Shown here: positions 51,089 to 61,611 of the stretch, piece after piece
How positions within the stretch are numbered: position 1 is the stretch's first letter
Layout of the letters: every line of letters starts with the position of its first letter
Origin: Mycobacterium sp. 852013-50091_SCH5140682
GTDB lineage: Bacteria; Actinomycetota; Actinomycetes; Mycobacteriales; Mycobacteriaceae
Reading direction: 5' to 3'
DNA length: 64,000 bases
NCBI RefSeq assembly: GCF_001665685.1
Contig: NZ_LZTB01000128.1
Location: forward strand, 1 to 64,000
The notes under the pieces: generated by a model
Seen by the model: only the letters and a program-made list of their open reading frames with translations
The model's database searches: none
What the model was told of the DNA's origin: nothing
Translations under genes and position numbers: made by a program

Positions 51089-51781
51089 TCACAAGTATTC
51101 GGCGAACCACTCGCAAGCCAGCTTGGCGACCTGTTCCAGAGTGCCCGGCTCCTCGAAGACGTGGCCGGCGCCAGGAACGATCGCAAGTTCACATCGACCT
51201 GGAATCAGCGCTTGCGCACGCTGATTCAGCTCGATGACGCCATGGTCGCGCCCTCCGACGATCAGAAGTGTCGGCGCGAGGACTCTTGTCAGCGCGCGCC
51301 CGGCGAGATCAGCACGGCCACCGCGCGACACGATTGCGTTGACCCGCACCTGCGGGTCGGCTGCGGCTGTCAGCGCTGCGCCGGCCCCGGTGCTGGCGCC
51401 GAAATAGCCGATCGGAAGAGCCGCGGTGTCGGGTTGGTCGGCAAGCCATCTGGTGACACCGACCAGGCGCGAGGCCAGCAGCCCGATGTCGAAGACGTTG
51501 GCGCGGTTGCGTTCTTCGTCGACCGTGAGCAGGTCGAACAGGAGCGTGCCGAAACCGGCAGCGTTGAGGACCTGTGCGACATAACGATTGCGCGGACTGT
51601 GCCGGCTGCTCCCGCTGCCGTGAGCGAAGACCACAACACCCCTGGGATTCTCGGGGATCGTGAGGTGCCCGGCTACCGAAGCCTGCCCTGCGAGCACTTG
51701 TACTTCCTCGTCGCGCAGGTAACGCTGTCCTGACTGGTGCGCAGTATCAAGGTATTCCATAGTTGAATGTTCGGCAGGCAT
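51089..51781 (-). CDS. Alpha/beta hydrolase, dienelactone hydrolase type
   Basis: 230 residues. The core has VVFAHGSGSSRHSPRNRYVA (oxyanion region), the nucleophile elbow GYFGASTGAGAAL (Ser in G-A-S-T-G), the acid in LLIVGGRDHGV and the catalytic His in VPGAGHVFEEPG. Similar domains are fused to a phosphoribosyltransferase in the DosR-regulated Rv0571c of M. tuberculosis; here it stands alone. It follows the WS/DGAT gene at a distance of 49 nt on the same strand and may be the last gene of the long operon. Confidence 0.9.
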   Translation of the reverse strand: MPAEHSTMEYLDTAHQSGQRYLRDEEVQVLAGQASVAGHLTIPENPRGVVVFAHGSGSSRHSPRNRYVAQVLNAAGFGTLLFDLLTVDEERNRANVFDIGLLASRLVGVTRWLADQPDTAALPIGYFGASTGAGAALTAAADPQVRVNAIVSRGGRADLAGRALTRVLAPTLLIVGGRDHGVIELNQRAQALIPGRCELAIVPGAGHVFEEPGTLEQVAKLACEWFAEYL

Positions 51782-51830
51782 GTACCGGATCGATACGGGA
51801 TTTGGTCACCGGTCGTGCGGACAAGAGGCC

Positions 51831-53225
51831 TCACGTCACGCCGACGGCCGTCTCAAGTTCGGCGAGTGCCTGCTCGGTCAGGGGCCCCAGTTCGGTGATA
51901 TCGGGCATGACGTCGCCACCGGCGACGTAGCCGAACCCGACGCGATCGGCGTACGAGCAGGTCGTGACATTGAGCGCTTGTCCGTCATACACGGCAGAGA
52001 TCGGATAAATCTCCTCGACATGTGCACCGTTCCAATACATTTCGTCTCGCGGACCTGGAACGTGCGAGATCGGCAGGTTGTAACCTGCTCGGAGTCTCGG
52101 CGCGAACGGCAGCATCGGCAGCAGCACCGTCGGAGCGATGCTCGCCGCCAGTAGTAGCAAGGACGCTGCCGCACCGCGCGCAGCCACTTCGTGCTTGCCC
52201 TCGGACATGGACCGATGGATGCGATCCAGTCGCTCTGCGGGGTCGACCAGATCCGTACCCAGCGGGCAAAGCCACGCGCCGAACATGTTGCCCGGCTGGT
52301 CGGCTCGTCGGTGATCGTGAGGATGCACCGCGATCGGACAGATGGCGACCAACGACCGGTGGGGCAACTCGTCGTGATCTGTCAGCCATCGGCGAAGAGC
52401 ACCGGCGATCACCGCGGTGATGACGTCGTTGGCCGTCGTCTCTGTTTCTCGTCGGACTGCCTGAAAACGACTGCTGGGCAGGGTGGCGGCACTGACCACA
52501 CGTTCGCGTCCGAGGCGGCCGTTGAAGCGAACATAGGGCGCGGCCAAAGGCTGCAACGCGGTATCCCCGGTCACGCTTGCCGCAATCCTCGCTACTTCGC
52601 CGGTGACCACCTGCGCCGCCAACGCGGCGGCTGATGACCCGGCTTTGGTCACGGCGCCGAGCAACGCCAGGGGATTGGGTAACCGAAATCCGCGGTGTAC
52701 CGCGGGGGTTCGGGTCTTTGGCTCGGCGTAGAATCCACGCGACGAACGGCATCGCGGATCAGGACTCAGCACATCGGCGAGCGTCTGCAAACCGGTCACA
52801 CCGTCCATCACGGTGTGATGCATCTTGATGTAGAAGGCGAAGCGGCCGTCGTCAAGGCCGTCGATGAGATAGGACATCCACATCGGTCGTGATCTGGCGA
52901 GAGGCTCTGCGTGCAATGCGCTGATCAACTTCCACAGGCTCTCACCTGGTGTCAGCGTGACTCTTTGGCAGTGCCTGCCGACATCGACGACGTCGAGCTC
53001 CCGCCACACCCAGACGCCCGCTGTGTCAATGCCGCGGTGGGGATATCTGCGCAGCCGTGGATCCCCGACTACTCGACCGATGACACTGTCCGCATATACC
53101 TGATCGAGATAATCCGGCGTCGACCCGGGTGGCGGCGACAGTACCAGTACCGCACCGATGTTCAGCGGGTTGGAAATCACGTCTGCGGTGATCATTGCCG
53201 CGTCCAACGGGCCCATCCAGTTCAC
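51831..53225 (-). CDS. WS/DGAT family acyltransferase, second paralogue
   Basis: 464 residues with the catalytic HHTVMDG (H136, H137, D141, G142), TTANDVITAVIAGALR in the second half and ISHVPGPRDEMYWNGAHVEE near the C-terminus. It is a wax ester/triacylglycerol synthase by family, clearly distinct from the Tgs1-like protein at 22897. It starts 12 nt after the hydrolase stop, at the end of the acs-E1-E2-ACP-hydrolase series, so acyl groups made there could go directly to storage lipid or wax ester. Substrate preference is unknown. Confidence 0.92.
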   Translation of the reverse strand: MNWMGPLDAAMITADVISNPLNIGAVLVLSPPPGSTPDYLDQVYADSVIGRVVGDPRLRRYPHRGIDTAGVWVWRELDVVDVGRHCQRVTLTPGESLWKLISALHAEPLARSRPMWMSYLIDGLDDGRFAFYIKMHHTVMDGVTGLQTLADVLSPDPRCRSSRGFYAEPKTRTPAVHRGFRLPNPLALLGAVTKAGSSAAALAAQVVTGEVARIAASVTGDTALQPLAAPYVRFNGRLGRERVVSAATLPSSRFQAVRRETETTANDVITAVIAGALRRWLTDHDELPHRSLVAICPIAVHPHDHRRADQPGNMFGAWLCPLGTDLVDPAERLDRIHRSMSEGKHEVAARGAAASLLLLAASIAPTVLLPMLPFAPRLRAGYNLPISHVPGPRDEMYWNGAHVEEIYPISAVYDGQALNVTTCSYADRVGFGYVAGGDVMPDITELGPLTEQALAELETAVGVT

Positions 53226-53237
53226 CGTGCGCCTCGC

Positions 53238-54539
53238 TCAGGCCGACCGGTGTGACTCGGGCTCGGTGAACGGCCCATTGACGAGCCCCGATTGCAGCAG
53301 CGCAGAGTCGACAAACTGCTGCACGGGCCGCGACTCGAAGAACCCCGTGTGACCACCGCGGTACCAGACAATCTGTGGCTTACCCCAGTGTTCCCACAAT
53401 CGAAGGACCTGCTCGCGCGGATGAACGAGCTGATCAGCGATGCCGGCATAGATGAAGCGACCAGAGATCGGTACACGCGGCCGCAGGGCCAGTGGTGACA
53501 ACATGTGTCCGATGGGCGCGGCCAATGACACGATCCGGCGACGCGGATCTTCGCGACTCAGGTCGGCGTGCCGACCGAGCAGCACAACCAAATCGGCCAC
53601 CGGTACCCCGAGGATCGCGCATGTCAGGCCGTCTTCCAGACTGGCGACCAGCGATGAGACATATCCGCCGAGAGAGATGCTGTACAAGCCGATCGACGAG
53701 TTGGGTTGCTGCATCCGGATCCAGGTCAGCAGCCGCCTGATGTCCCAAACCGCCTGAGCTGTCGCGTGGACATTGTCCATCACGTCCTCGCCCGGAAATA
53801 CGGCCCCTTTGGGTAGCCCGCGTGACCGTGGACCATGCATGGGCAGGACCGGCAGGATCACGTTCAAGCCGAGATCGTCATGTAGGTGCCAGGCCCGAAA
53901 CAGCGCGAGATCGAGTGCGGCGCGGCCCATCTCCGCGCCGTGTACGCATACCAGCCAGGGCCGGTCATCAGCGTGCCGCAGTAGCAAGGCGAATTCGCGG
54001 TTGTTGGCGGTATAGCTCATCCATCGAGTCCTGCCGGGTTCACCCACGCGAGGCCTGTAGCCGCTGTCAAAGGCGATACGTTCATAGCGTCGACCCGTCG
54101 CGCGCACCGACCGGATTGTGACCTCTGTCAACGCGGGGGGTTTTGCGAAGAACCGCGACGGTTCGGCCAACCAACCTCTGCGGGCGTAGAGACCAAGCGC
54201 CGCAGTGACTTCAGCCTCGATGCGGTCGAATTCACGCAGGTCGCCCACCGGCCGTCTTGCCCGCAATCCCAGTAACACGATCTCATCGCGAAGTGCGTGT
54301 GCGGCCAGTGCGATCGTCGGCCGCGCGACGGGCAGGTCGCGCGAACCACGGTCGAGGTATTCGCGCCAGGCCATCACGTAGTAGTCGATCGTTTGGACGA
54401 TCGGGTGTATCGCCGAGCTGACCGCACCCCGTCCGAACGCGTGAATGCGCGAAAGGCCGGTACGAGATGCACTCGTACTGTCACGGATTGCCGGGCTCTC
54501 CGCTGAGGTCGGAAGGTTAGACTGCGTGGGTCTCGACAT
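53238..54539 (-). CDS. Alpha/beta hydrolase (abhydrolase_18-like)
   Basis: 433 residues from the ATG at 54539, which overlaps the ACP gene by 23 nt; the exact start is uncertain. The N-terminal 170 residues are helical and poorly conserved. The hydrolase core has WLVCVHGAEMGRAALDL, the nucleophile elbow SIGLYSISLGGYVSS (Ser in S-I-S-L-G, with Ser in the first Gly place), and a late HPREQVLRLWEHW with a GGHTGFF histidine. It may release or transfer acyl groups from the adjacent ACP; that is inference from position. It lies between the ACP and WS/DGAT genes of the operon. Confidence 0.82.
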   Translation of the reverse strand: MSRPTQSNLPTSAESPAIRDSTSASRTGLSRIHAFGRGAVSSAIHPIVQTIDYYVMAWREYLDRGSRDLPVARPTIALAAHALRDEIVLLGLRARRPVGDLREFDRIEAEVTAALGLYARRGWLAEPSRFFAKPPALTEVTIRSVRATGRRYERIAFDSGYRPRVGEPGRTRWMSYTANNREFALLLRHADDRPWLVCVHGAEMGRAALDLALFRAWHLHDDLGLNVILPVLPMHGPRSRGLPKGAVFPGEDVMDNVHATAQAVWDIRRLLTWIRMQQPNSSIGLYSISLGGYVSSLVASLEDGLTCAILGVPVADLVVLLGRHADLSREDPRRRIVSLAAPIGHMLSPLALRPRVPISGRFIYAGIADQLVHPREQVLRLWEHWGKPQIVWYRGGHTGFFESRPVQQFVDSALLQSGLVNGPFTEPESHRSA

Positions 54540-54762
54540 AACGAACCACATCCGAGAGCGTCCGCAAGCCCGCGTAGTCCTTTTCGGGTATCGCAACGTG
54601 GAGCCGTCGATGTATGCCGACCAGGAAATTGAGCCAGTCCATCGAATCCAGGTCCACCTGGTTGCGCAACAGGACGTCGTCGGACAACTCGACCGGATCC
54701 ACCTCGGGGGCGATGGTCGTCAAAACCGACAGCACTTCTTCACGGATGCGTTGAGCGGTCAT
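54517..54762 (-). CDS. Acyl carrier protein
   Basis: 81 residues from the ATG at 54762 (ATG at 54765 adjacent). It is a four-helix carrier with the phosphopantetheine serine S40 in QVDLDSMDWLNFLV, and acidic helices around it (EVDPVELSDDVLL). It starts about 10 nt after the E2 stop. A carrier protein within a ketoacid dehydrogenase operon is unusual, since E2 delivers its acyl group to CoA. It could receive acyl groups for the following hydrolase or WS/DGAT, or serve the ketosynthase pair at 40-42 kb. Confidence 0.85.
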   Translation of the reverse strand: MTAQRIREEVLSVLTTIAPEVDPVELSDDVLLRNQVDLDSMDWLNFLVGIHRRLHVAIPEKDYAGLRTLSDVVRYVETHAV

Positions 54763-54772
54763 CATTTTCGTG

Positions 54773-55912
54773 TCATTTCTCGAGTTCGTCAGGCAGCTGC
54801 AATTGCTCACTGATTGCGGCGAGGAACAGCGCGCCGCGGTGGCCGTCGCTGGCACGATGATCGGCGGAAAGGGTTGCGTTCACCGTGGTCATGACTCGGA
54901 TCCCACCGTCGACGACGCGAACCCTCTGAGCCGGCCGCCCGAACCCCACCAACGCAACCTGTGGCGGATAGATCACGCCGAAAACAGAATCGACTCCCTG
55001 ATCGCCGAGGTTTGTCACCGTGATCGTCGGGTCTGACACCTCAGAGCTGCGGAGACTGCCAGCACGAGCTCGGGCCACGAGATCGGTCAGGTTGCGCATC
55101 AACTCATCGATCTTCTTGTCCGCAACATCATGTATTGCCGGCGCCACCAATCCGCCGCCGCGGAGGGAGATCGCGATACCGACGTGGCTTCCTGAACCTG
55201 CCTGGAACTCATCGTTGTGCCAGAACCCGTTGAATTCGCTGTACCGTCGCGCAGCCAGGCCAACCGATTTCACGAGCAGCACGGCGGGCAACACGCGCTC
55301 GGCGATCGGCCGCCGACTGTTGTAGTCGGCGAGCCACGTCAGCGCCGTCTCCATCGGAATTTCTTCTGACAGGTAATAGTGCGGGATCTCGTGCTTGGAG
55401 CGGCTCATCGCGGCAGCGATCGATCTGCGCATCTGCGCTGCGCGATCGGTGGTGGCGGTGTGTGACGGAGTCTTCGTAGCCTCTGCTGCCGCGTGCTCGA
55501 CGTCGGCAATGGTGACGGCTCCCTGCGGTCCAGTCCCGGTGACGCCGCCGAGGCCGACGCCCAATGATGCGGCAACGCGCCGTGCGGCCGGCGAAATCCA
55601 CCGGCGCCGTGCCGGCTGTGGGGTCGCAGTGGTTTCGGCAGACACTGCAGGCAGCTCGGTCGGGGCGGACTCGCCTGCTGCCAGCAGTGTGGCCAAAGGC
55701 GTACCGGCCTGGATGGTTTCGCCGACGGGAACCAGCAGCTCGTGCACGGTCCCGCTCTGCCAACACTCCACCTCCACAGCTGCCTTGGTGGTTTCCACCA
55801 CCGCCACGACTTGGCCTCGGGCAATGGCATCACCGGGCTTCACGAGCCATTCGGTCAGCGTTCCTTCGTCCATGTCCGACCCGAGCGCGGGCATCTTGAA
55901 CTCGATCATCAT
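54773..55912 (-). CDS. 2-oxoacid dehydrogenase E2 (dihydrolipoamide acyltransferase)
   Basis: 379 residues: one lipoyl domain (1-80) with lipoylated K43 in VVETTKAAVEVE; a peripheral subunit-binding domain (about 104-140, ISPAARRVAASLGV with GTGPQGAVTIADV); and a catalytic core ending in DHRASDG, with H352 and D356 as the active site. The single lipoyl domain and short linker resemble acetoin, branched-chain or small pyruvate dehydrogenase E2. ATGA overlap (4 nt) with the E1 beta stop. No E3 gene is present in the operon, so the housekeeping lipoamide dehydrogenase must be shared. Confidence 0.93.
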   Translation of the reverse strand: MMIEFKMPALGSDMDEGTLTEWLVKPGDAIARGQVVAVVETTKAAVEVECWQSGTVHELLVPVGETIQAGTPLATLLAAGESAPTELPAVSAETTATPQPARRRWISPAARRVAASLGVGLGGVTGTGPQGAVTIADVEHAAAEATKTPSHTATTDRAAQMRRSIAAAMSRSKHEIPHYYLSEEIPMETALTWLADYNSRRPIAERVLPAVLLVKSVGLAARRYSEFNGFWHNDEFQAGSGSHVGIAISLRGGGLVAPAIHDVADKKIDELMRNLTDLVARARAGSLRSSEVSDPTITVTNLGDQGVDSVFGVIYPPQVALVGFGRPAQRVRVVDGGIRVMTTVNATLSADHRASDGHRGALFLAAISEQLQLPDELEK

Positions 55913-56883
55913 GGCTTCCCGAGAGTGCGCTTCACCGCGTCGACAATCGCATCAACCTGGGGGAGGGCAGCCTCCTCAAGGTGCCTGGCATATGGAATCG
56001 GTACCTCTGCAGTGCATACCCGGGCGATGGGTGCATCCAGGTCGTAGAATGCGTTCTCGACCAGCCGCGCGCTGATCTCCGCGGCCAGGCTGCCTGTGCG
56101 CCAGGCTTCGTCGACGATGACGGCCCGATGCGTCTTGCGCACGGACTCGGTGATAGTCGCGTCATCCAACGGGCGCAGCACGCGAAGATCTATTATCTCG
56201 CAAGCGATTCCGTCAATCGCAAGTCTATTCGCCGCGTCGATGGCTTTCGGCACGCACCCGCCGTAGGCGATCACGGTGATGTCGGATCCCGGTCGCCGTA
56301 CCGCGGCTCGGGAGATGTCGGCCGGGGTGAGTGCATCGACGTCGGTCGTCGCGTTGTACAGCTGCACGTGTTCGAAGATCACTACCGGATCGGGGTCTGC
56401 GAGAGCCGTCCGCAGCATCCCGTAGGCGTCCTCGACGGTGGCCGGGGCAAGCACCTTGATGCCAGGGATGTGGGCATACCAGCATTCCAGACTGTGGGAA
56501 TGCTGCGCGGCGAGTTGTCTACCTGCCCCGGTCGCCATCCTCACCACGAGCGGTACCGAGAACTGCCCGCCGGACATATGTCTCAGTGCCGCAGCGGTAT
56601 TGACGATCTGGTCGAGTGCCAACAGACTGAAGTTCACGGTCATGACTTCGACGATCGGGCGTAATCCGCCCAACGCCGCACCGATGCCGACCCCGACGAA
56701 ACCCAGCTCGGACAACGGGGTATCGCGGATCCGGTCGGGGCCGAACTCATCGAGTAGCCCTTTGGACACCGCGTACGTTCCGCCGTATCGGCCGATGTCT
56801 TCGCCCATCAGGACGACCCGGGAATCGTTTCGCAGTGCGTCGCGCAATGCGTCGTGCGCGGCGGTTCGATAGCTGACCTTCAT
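55909..56883 (-). CDS. 2-oxoacid dehydrogenase E1, beta subunit
   Basis: 324 residues of transketolase-like pyrimidine and C-terminal domains: RVVLMGEDIGRYGGTYAVSKGL, then FVGVGIGAALGGLRPIVEVM and the helix before EIIDLRVLRPLDDATI. It forms an alpha2-beta2 E1 with the neighbouring alpha subunit. Family alternatives are pyruvate, branched-chain ketoacid and acetoin dehydrogenases, which motifs alone cannot separate. It overlaps both neighbours by 4 nt. Confidence 0.93.
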   Translation of the reverse strand: MKVSYRTAAHDALRDALRNDSRVVLMGEDIGRYGGTYAVSKGLLDEFGPDRIRDTPLSELGFVGVGIGAALGGLRPIVEVMTVNFSLLALDQIVNTAAALRHMSGGQFSVPLVVRMATGAGRQLAAQHSHSLECWYAHIPGIKVLAPATVEDAYGMLRTALADPDPVVIFEHVQLYNATTDVDALTPADISRAAVRRPGSDITVIAYGGCVPKAIDAANRLAIDGIACEIIDLRVLRPLDDATITESVRKTHRAVIVDEAWRTGSLAAEISARLVENAFYDLDAPIARVCTAEVPIPYARHLEEAALPQVDAIVDAVKRTLGKP

Positions 56884-57847
56884 GCGACACTCTCCGAAGT
56901 GAGAACGTCACGTCCCAACTGCTCGACGGGCTCGAAGGTCCCGGCCTCGGCGAACGCGACAGCTTCGGCCACCTCGCGGTCGGCGGCCGATTCGATACCA
57001 GCTATTTCGTCGGTGGTGAGCACACCGTCGCGCAGGCACTGCGTGCGGAACAGCTCGATCGGATCTCGTTCGCGCCACTGGGCGACTTCGGTCTTGTCGC
57101 GATAGAGTTCCGGATCGAACATCGAATGGGCGCGGAAGCGGTAGGTACGGAACTCGAGGAAGAACGGTCCGCTCTTTGTCCGGATGTGCGCGACAGCCTG
57201 TTCGGTTGCGTGCAGGCAGGCCAACACGTCCATCCCGTCAACGGCGAGCGTGGGCACCCGGTAGGACGCTGCTTTGGCCGTCAGGTCGGTCTGGGACTGT
57301 GCCCGGTCCAGTCTGGTGCCCATCGCGTAGAGGTTGTTCTCGCAGCAGAACAACACGGGAAGCTGCCACAGGGCGGCCATGTTCAGTGACTCGTGGAATG
57401 CCCCCTCGGCGACGGCTCCATCGCCGAAATAGCAGGCGGTGACGCGGTTGCGGCCGAGAGTCTTGTCGGCGAGGGCCAGTCCCACTGCGATCGGCAGACC
57501 GCCCGCCACGATGGCGTTGCCACCGTAGAAACGGGTGGCGGCGTCGAACAGATGCATCGATCCGCCTCTGCCGCCAGAACATCCTTCCTGCTTACCGAAC
57601 ATCTCGGCCATGATGGAGTTCATCGCGACACCCCAAAGCAATGCATGTGCGTGCTCGCGGTACGTCGCGACGACGGCATCCCCTGTGGTCAGTGCCCGCA
57701 GCGATCCGGCAGCGATCGCCTCCTCGCCGACGTACAGGTGCAGGAACCCGCGAATCTTGGCTTCCCCATACAGTTCCGCGCACTTCTCTTCCATCCGGCG
57801 TACGCGGATCATGTCCGACAACAGCGTGCGGGCGAGTTCTTCTCCGC

Positions 57848-57851
<4 letters not shown>
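56880..57851 (-). CDS. 2-oxoacid dehydrogenase E1, alpha subunit (thiamine diphosphate)
   Basis: 323 residues with the ThDP motif starting GDGAVAEGAFHESLN and continuing to the Asn in CCENNLYAM, LHLYVGEEAIAAGSL near the N-terminus and GRGGSMHLFD. The phosphorylation-loop-like FRTYRFRAHSMFDPELYR follows. With E1 beta it decarboxylates a 2-oxoacid and acylates the lipoyl group of E2. It starts within the 4-nt overlap with the acetyl-CoA synthetase stop. Confidence 0.93.
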
Positions 57852-59637
<1,786 letters not shown>

Positions 59638-59641
<4 letters not shown>

Positions 59642-59898
59642 GACTGATCCTTCGGCAATCCCAAGAGGCCACTGCGCAGCGCACGGCCCAGGTTCGCCAT
59701 CACCCGTTCGGTCAACCGGTCGAAGGCGGAGCCGTCGTCGATGATCTGATCGAGGCCGTGGTGGTGCAGATACGCACTGATTCGTCGGTCCATCGGCCAG
59801 CCGGCGTAGATCTGCTGGGTGAATTCCGACCGCAGAAAACCCCAGGCAACGGCTTCCATCTGCGGTCCGGTCAACTTGGAGCACTCGGCTGTGGTCAT
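59638..59898 (-). CDS. Small hypothetical protein, first gene of the long operon
   Basis: 86 residues from the ATG at 59898 (AAGGGA 6 nt upstream). It is mostly helical: LTGPQMEAVAWGFLRSEFTQQIYAGWPMDRRISAYLHHHG, then a second amphipathic helix and LGLLGLPKDQS at the end. No membrane segment or known family. It lies about 60 bp downstream of a strong DosR-like palindrome and overlaps the acsA start by 4 nt, so it is translated with the operon and may be a regulator or adaptor of the enzymes. Confidence 0.75.
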
Positions 59899-59959
59899 CA
59901 CGATTCCCTTCTCGGGAGCACCTACCGACCACATCGTGTCCGTACCGCCGTCGTGGCAA

Positions 59960-59979
59960 TAGAGACCAAAGTCCCCGCG
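59960..59979 (-). promoter_or_regulatory. DosR-box palindrome upstream of the 8-kb operon
   Basis: Minus-strand core GGGGACTTTGGTCTC, one mismatch from a perfect site, about 62 bp before the ATG at 59898. Confidence 0.82.
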
Positions 59980-60008
59980 AAAGCCCCGAACTCCGGCGAT
60001 GCCGTCCG

Positions 60009-60028
60009 AGTGCCCTAAGTCCTCTGCT
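60009..60028 (+). promoter_or_regulatory. Weaker DosR-box-like site
   Basis: Minus-strand core AGGACTTAGGGCA. It lies about 55 bp before the F420-type reductase ATG at 60081 and 30 bp from the strong site. Confidence 0.5.
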
Positions 60029-60080
60029 CTGGATCCGGACGGCCCTGTCGCACGGCCGGCCCGGGAGCGAGCATCGTGGA

Positions 60081-60497
60081 ATGTCTACCGACATGCAGGC
60101 ACCGTTCCGAGATGCGGTGCGTCGCTTCAACAAGTACGTACTCAATCCCGCGATGCTGCATCTGGCCGGCCGAAAACACTGGTATGCATCGGTGATCAGA
60201 CACACCGGTCGTGTCTCGGGCAGGCAGTACGCCACACCCGTGGTCGCCGAAAAAGCGGTCGACGGGTACATCATCCCGCTGCCGTACGGCACCAGGGTCG
60301 ACTGGTTGCGCAATGTGCTCGCAGCGGGTCGGGCGACGATCACGTCCGACGGTCAGACGCGCGAGGTTACCGACCCGAGCATTGTCGACCTGGCACAGGT
60401 AGCGCCACAGCTGTCACGGCGACGGCGCCGTACGTTCGAGCGACTTGGCGTCGCCAAGGCCGTAAAAGTCAAGACCCCACAAAAGATTTCGAGCTAG
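60081..60497 (+). CDS. Deazaflavin (F420)-dependent nitroreductase-family protein (Ddn-like)
   Basis: 138 residues of split-barrel fold: VLNPAMLHLAGRKHWYASVIRHTGRVSGRQYATPV near the N-terminus is typical of the FDOR-B/Ddn group, which uses reduced F420 to reduce quinones or activates nitro compounds. The Lys/Arg-rich C-terminus (RRRRRTFERLG) may contact membranes or the coenzyme tail. It is followed 10 nt later by the Rv2629-like gene. Divergent from the long operon. Confidence 0.85.
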   Translation: MSTDMQAPFRDAVRRFNKYVLNPAMLHLAGRKHWYASVIRHTGRVSGRQYATPVVAEKAVDGYIIPLPYGTRVDWLRNVLAAGRATITSDGQTREVTDPSIVDLAQVAPQLSRRRRRTFERLGVAKAVKVKTPQKISS

Positions 60498-60507
60498 GAC
60501 ACAAGAG

Positions 60508-61611
60508 ATGAACACTGAAGATTTCCGTCGCCTCGTCGACATTCCGGGGCCGTTCGTGTCCGCTTATCTCGACGATTCGCGGTCTGATGCAGCGAAGCGG
60601 CCGAACGTGGAATGGCGCAGTCTCAGCAGCAAACTGGAGCACATGGGAGCCGACCCTTCGGCGCTCGATCACATGGAGCAGGCCATATTGCACAGCCGGC
60701 CGGCGGTCGGTAGGCAGGGCCGGGCTGTTGTGGTGACGCGTGAACGGATACTGATCAACGAACATGTGTCCCGTCCGCCGGTGGCGCCGGTGCTCCGCGT
60801 ATCGGACTACCCGTTCCTGGTGCCGTTGGTGGAGTTTGGCTACGCGCACCCACCGTATGTGTTTGTCGCCGTCGACCGTTCGGGTGCCGAGATCACCGTG
60901 CACAGTGACGGTGACCTGCGCACAGAGGTCGTTGAAGGCGAAGGCTATCCGCTACACAAGGCGGCAACTTCAGGATTCAGCGGATACGTGGACTTCCGGT
61001 CGACGACAGACGAGGCCATTCGCGTGAATGTGCGCGCGGTGGCCGAACGGATCACCGAGATCGTCGATCAGATGAGTCCGGACGTCGTGCTCATCAGCGG
61101 TGAGGTTCGCTCCCGAAACGATGTCATTTCCGAACTGCCACCCCGTGTCGCGCAAAAGGTTTCGCAGCTGCACGCGGGATCTCGTGGACAGCGAGCCAAT
61201 GAAACCGAACTCGGTGAGCTAGTCAAGGGCGTTCTGCAGCGCCTGGGATGTGTCGAGATCGCCGAGACCGTCCGGAAGTACCTCGCTGAGATGGAATCGA
61301 AGTCGGGGATGGCGGTGGAGGGAATCTCGGCTGTGTGCACCGCCTTGCGCGCGCGCAATGTAGCGGCATTGATCATCGGACTGATAGGCGACGCCACGGT
61401 GGTCACCGGAGCTGATCGCGCGGTGGTGGCTCCCGACGCGGACACGCTGTCATTGATGGGGGAGCCCGTCAGCCGTGTCGCCCGGGCCGACGAGGCGTTG
61501 CCGTTCGCCGCGATTGCCGTCGGCGCGTCCCTTGTGGCGGTGGACGATTCATTGGCGCTGACCGATGGAATCGGTGCGCTGCTGCGTTTCTCAACGGGCG
61601 ATGGGGTGTGA
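60508..61611 (+). CDS. Rv2629-like protein (bacterial release-factor-like / Vms1 family)
   Basis: 367 residues, similar in length to M. tuberculosis Rv2629 (374; DosR regulon). It begins VDIPGPFVSAYLDDSR and has a middle strand-rich domain (YPFLVPLVEFGYAHPPYVFVAVDRSGAEI), then LISGEVRSRNDVISELPP and a C-terminal L7Ae/eRF1 domain-3-like part (VCTALRARNVAALIIG). Relatives in eukaryotes act on stalled ribosomes (peptidyl-tRNA release); a translation-related role in dormancy is the family inference. Its last 21 nt overlap the convergent ATPase gene. Confidence 0.87.
   Translation: MNTEDFRRLVDIPGPFVSAYLDDSRSDAAKRPNVEWRSLSSKLEHMGADPSALDHMEQAILHSRPAVGRQGRAVVVTRERILINEHVSRPPVAPVLRVSDYPFLVPLVEFGYAHPPYVFVAVDRSGAEITVHSDGDLRTEVVEGEGYPLHKAATSGFSGYVDFRSTTDEAIRVNVRAVAERITEIVDQMSPDVVLISGEVRSRNDVISELPPRVAQKVSQLHAGSRGQRANETELGELVKGVLQRLGCVEIAETVRKYLAEMESKSGMAVEGISAVCTALRARNVAALIIGLIGDATVVTGADRAVVAPDADTLSLMGEPVSRVARADEALPFAAIAVGASLVAVDDSLALTDGIGALLRFSTGDGV

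Noticed and set aside
59642..60343. N-terminal extension of the acsA frame
   Set aside because: It overlaps the 86-residue gene and the divergent promoter region; a GTG in a GTGA overlap is the plausible start.
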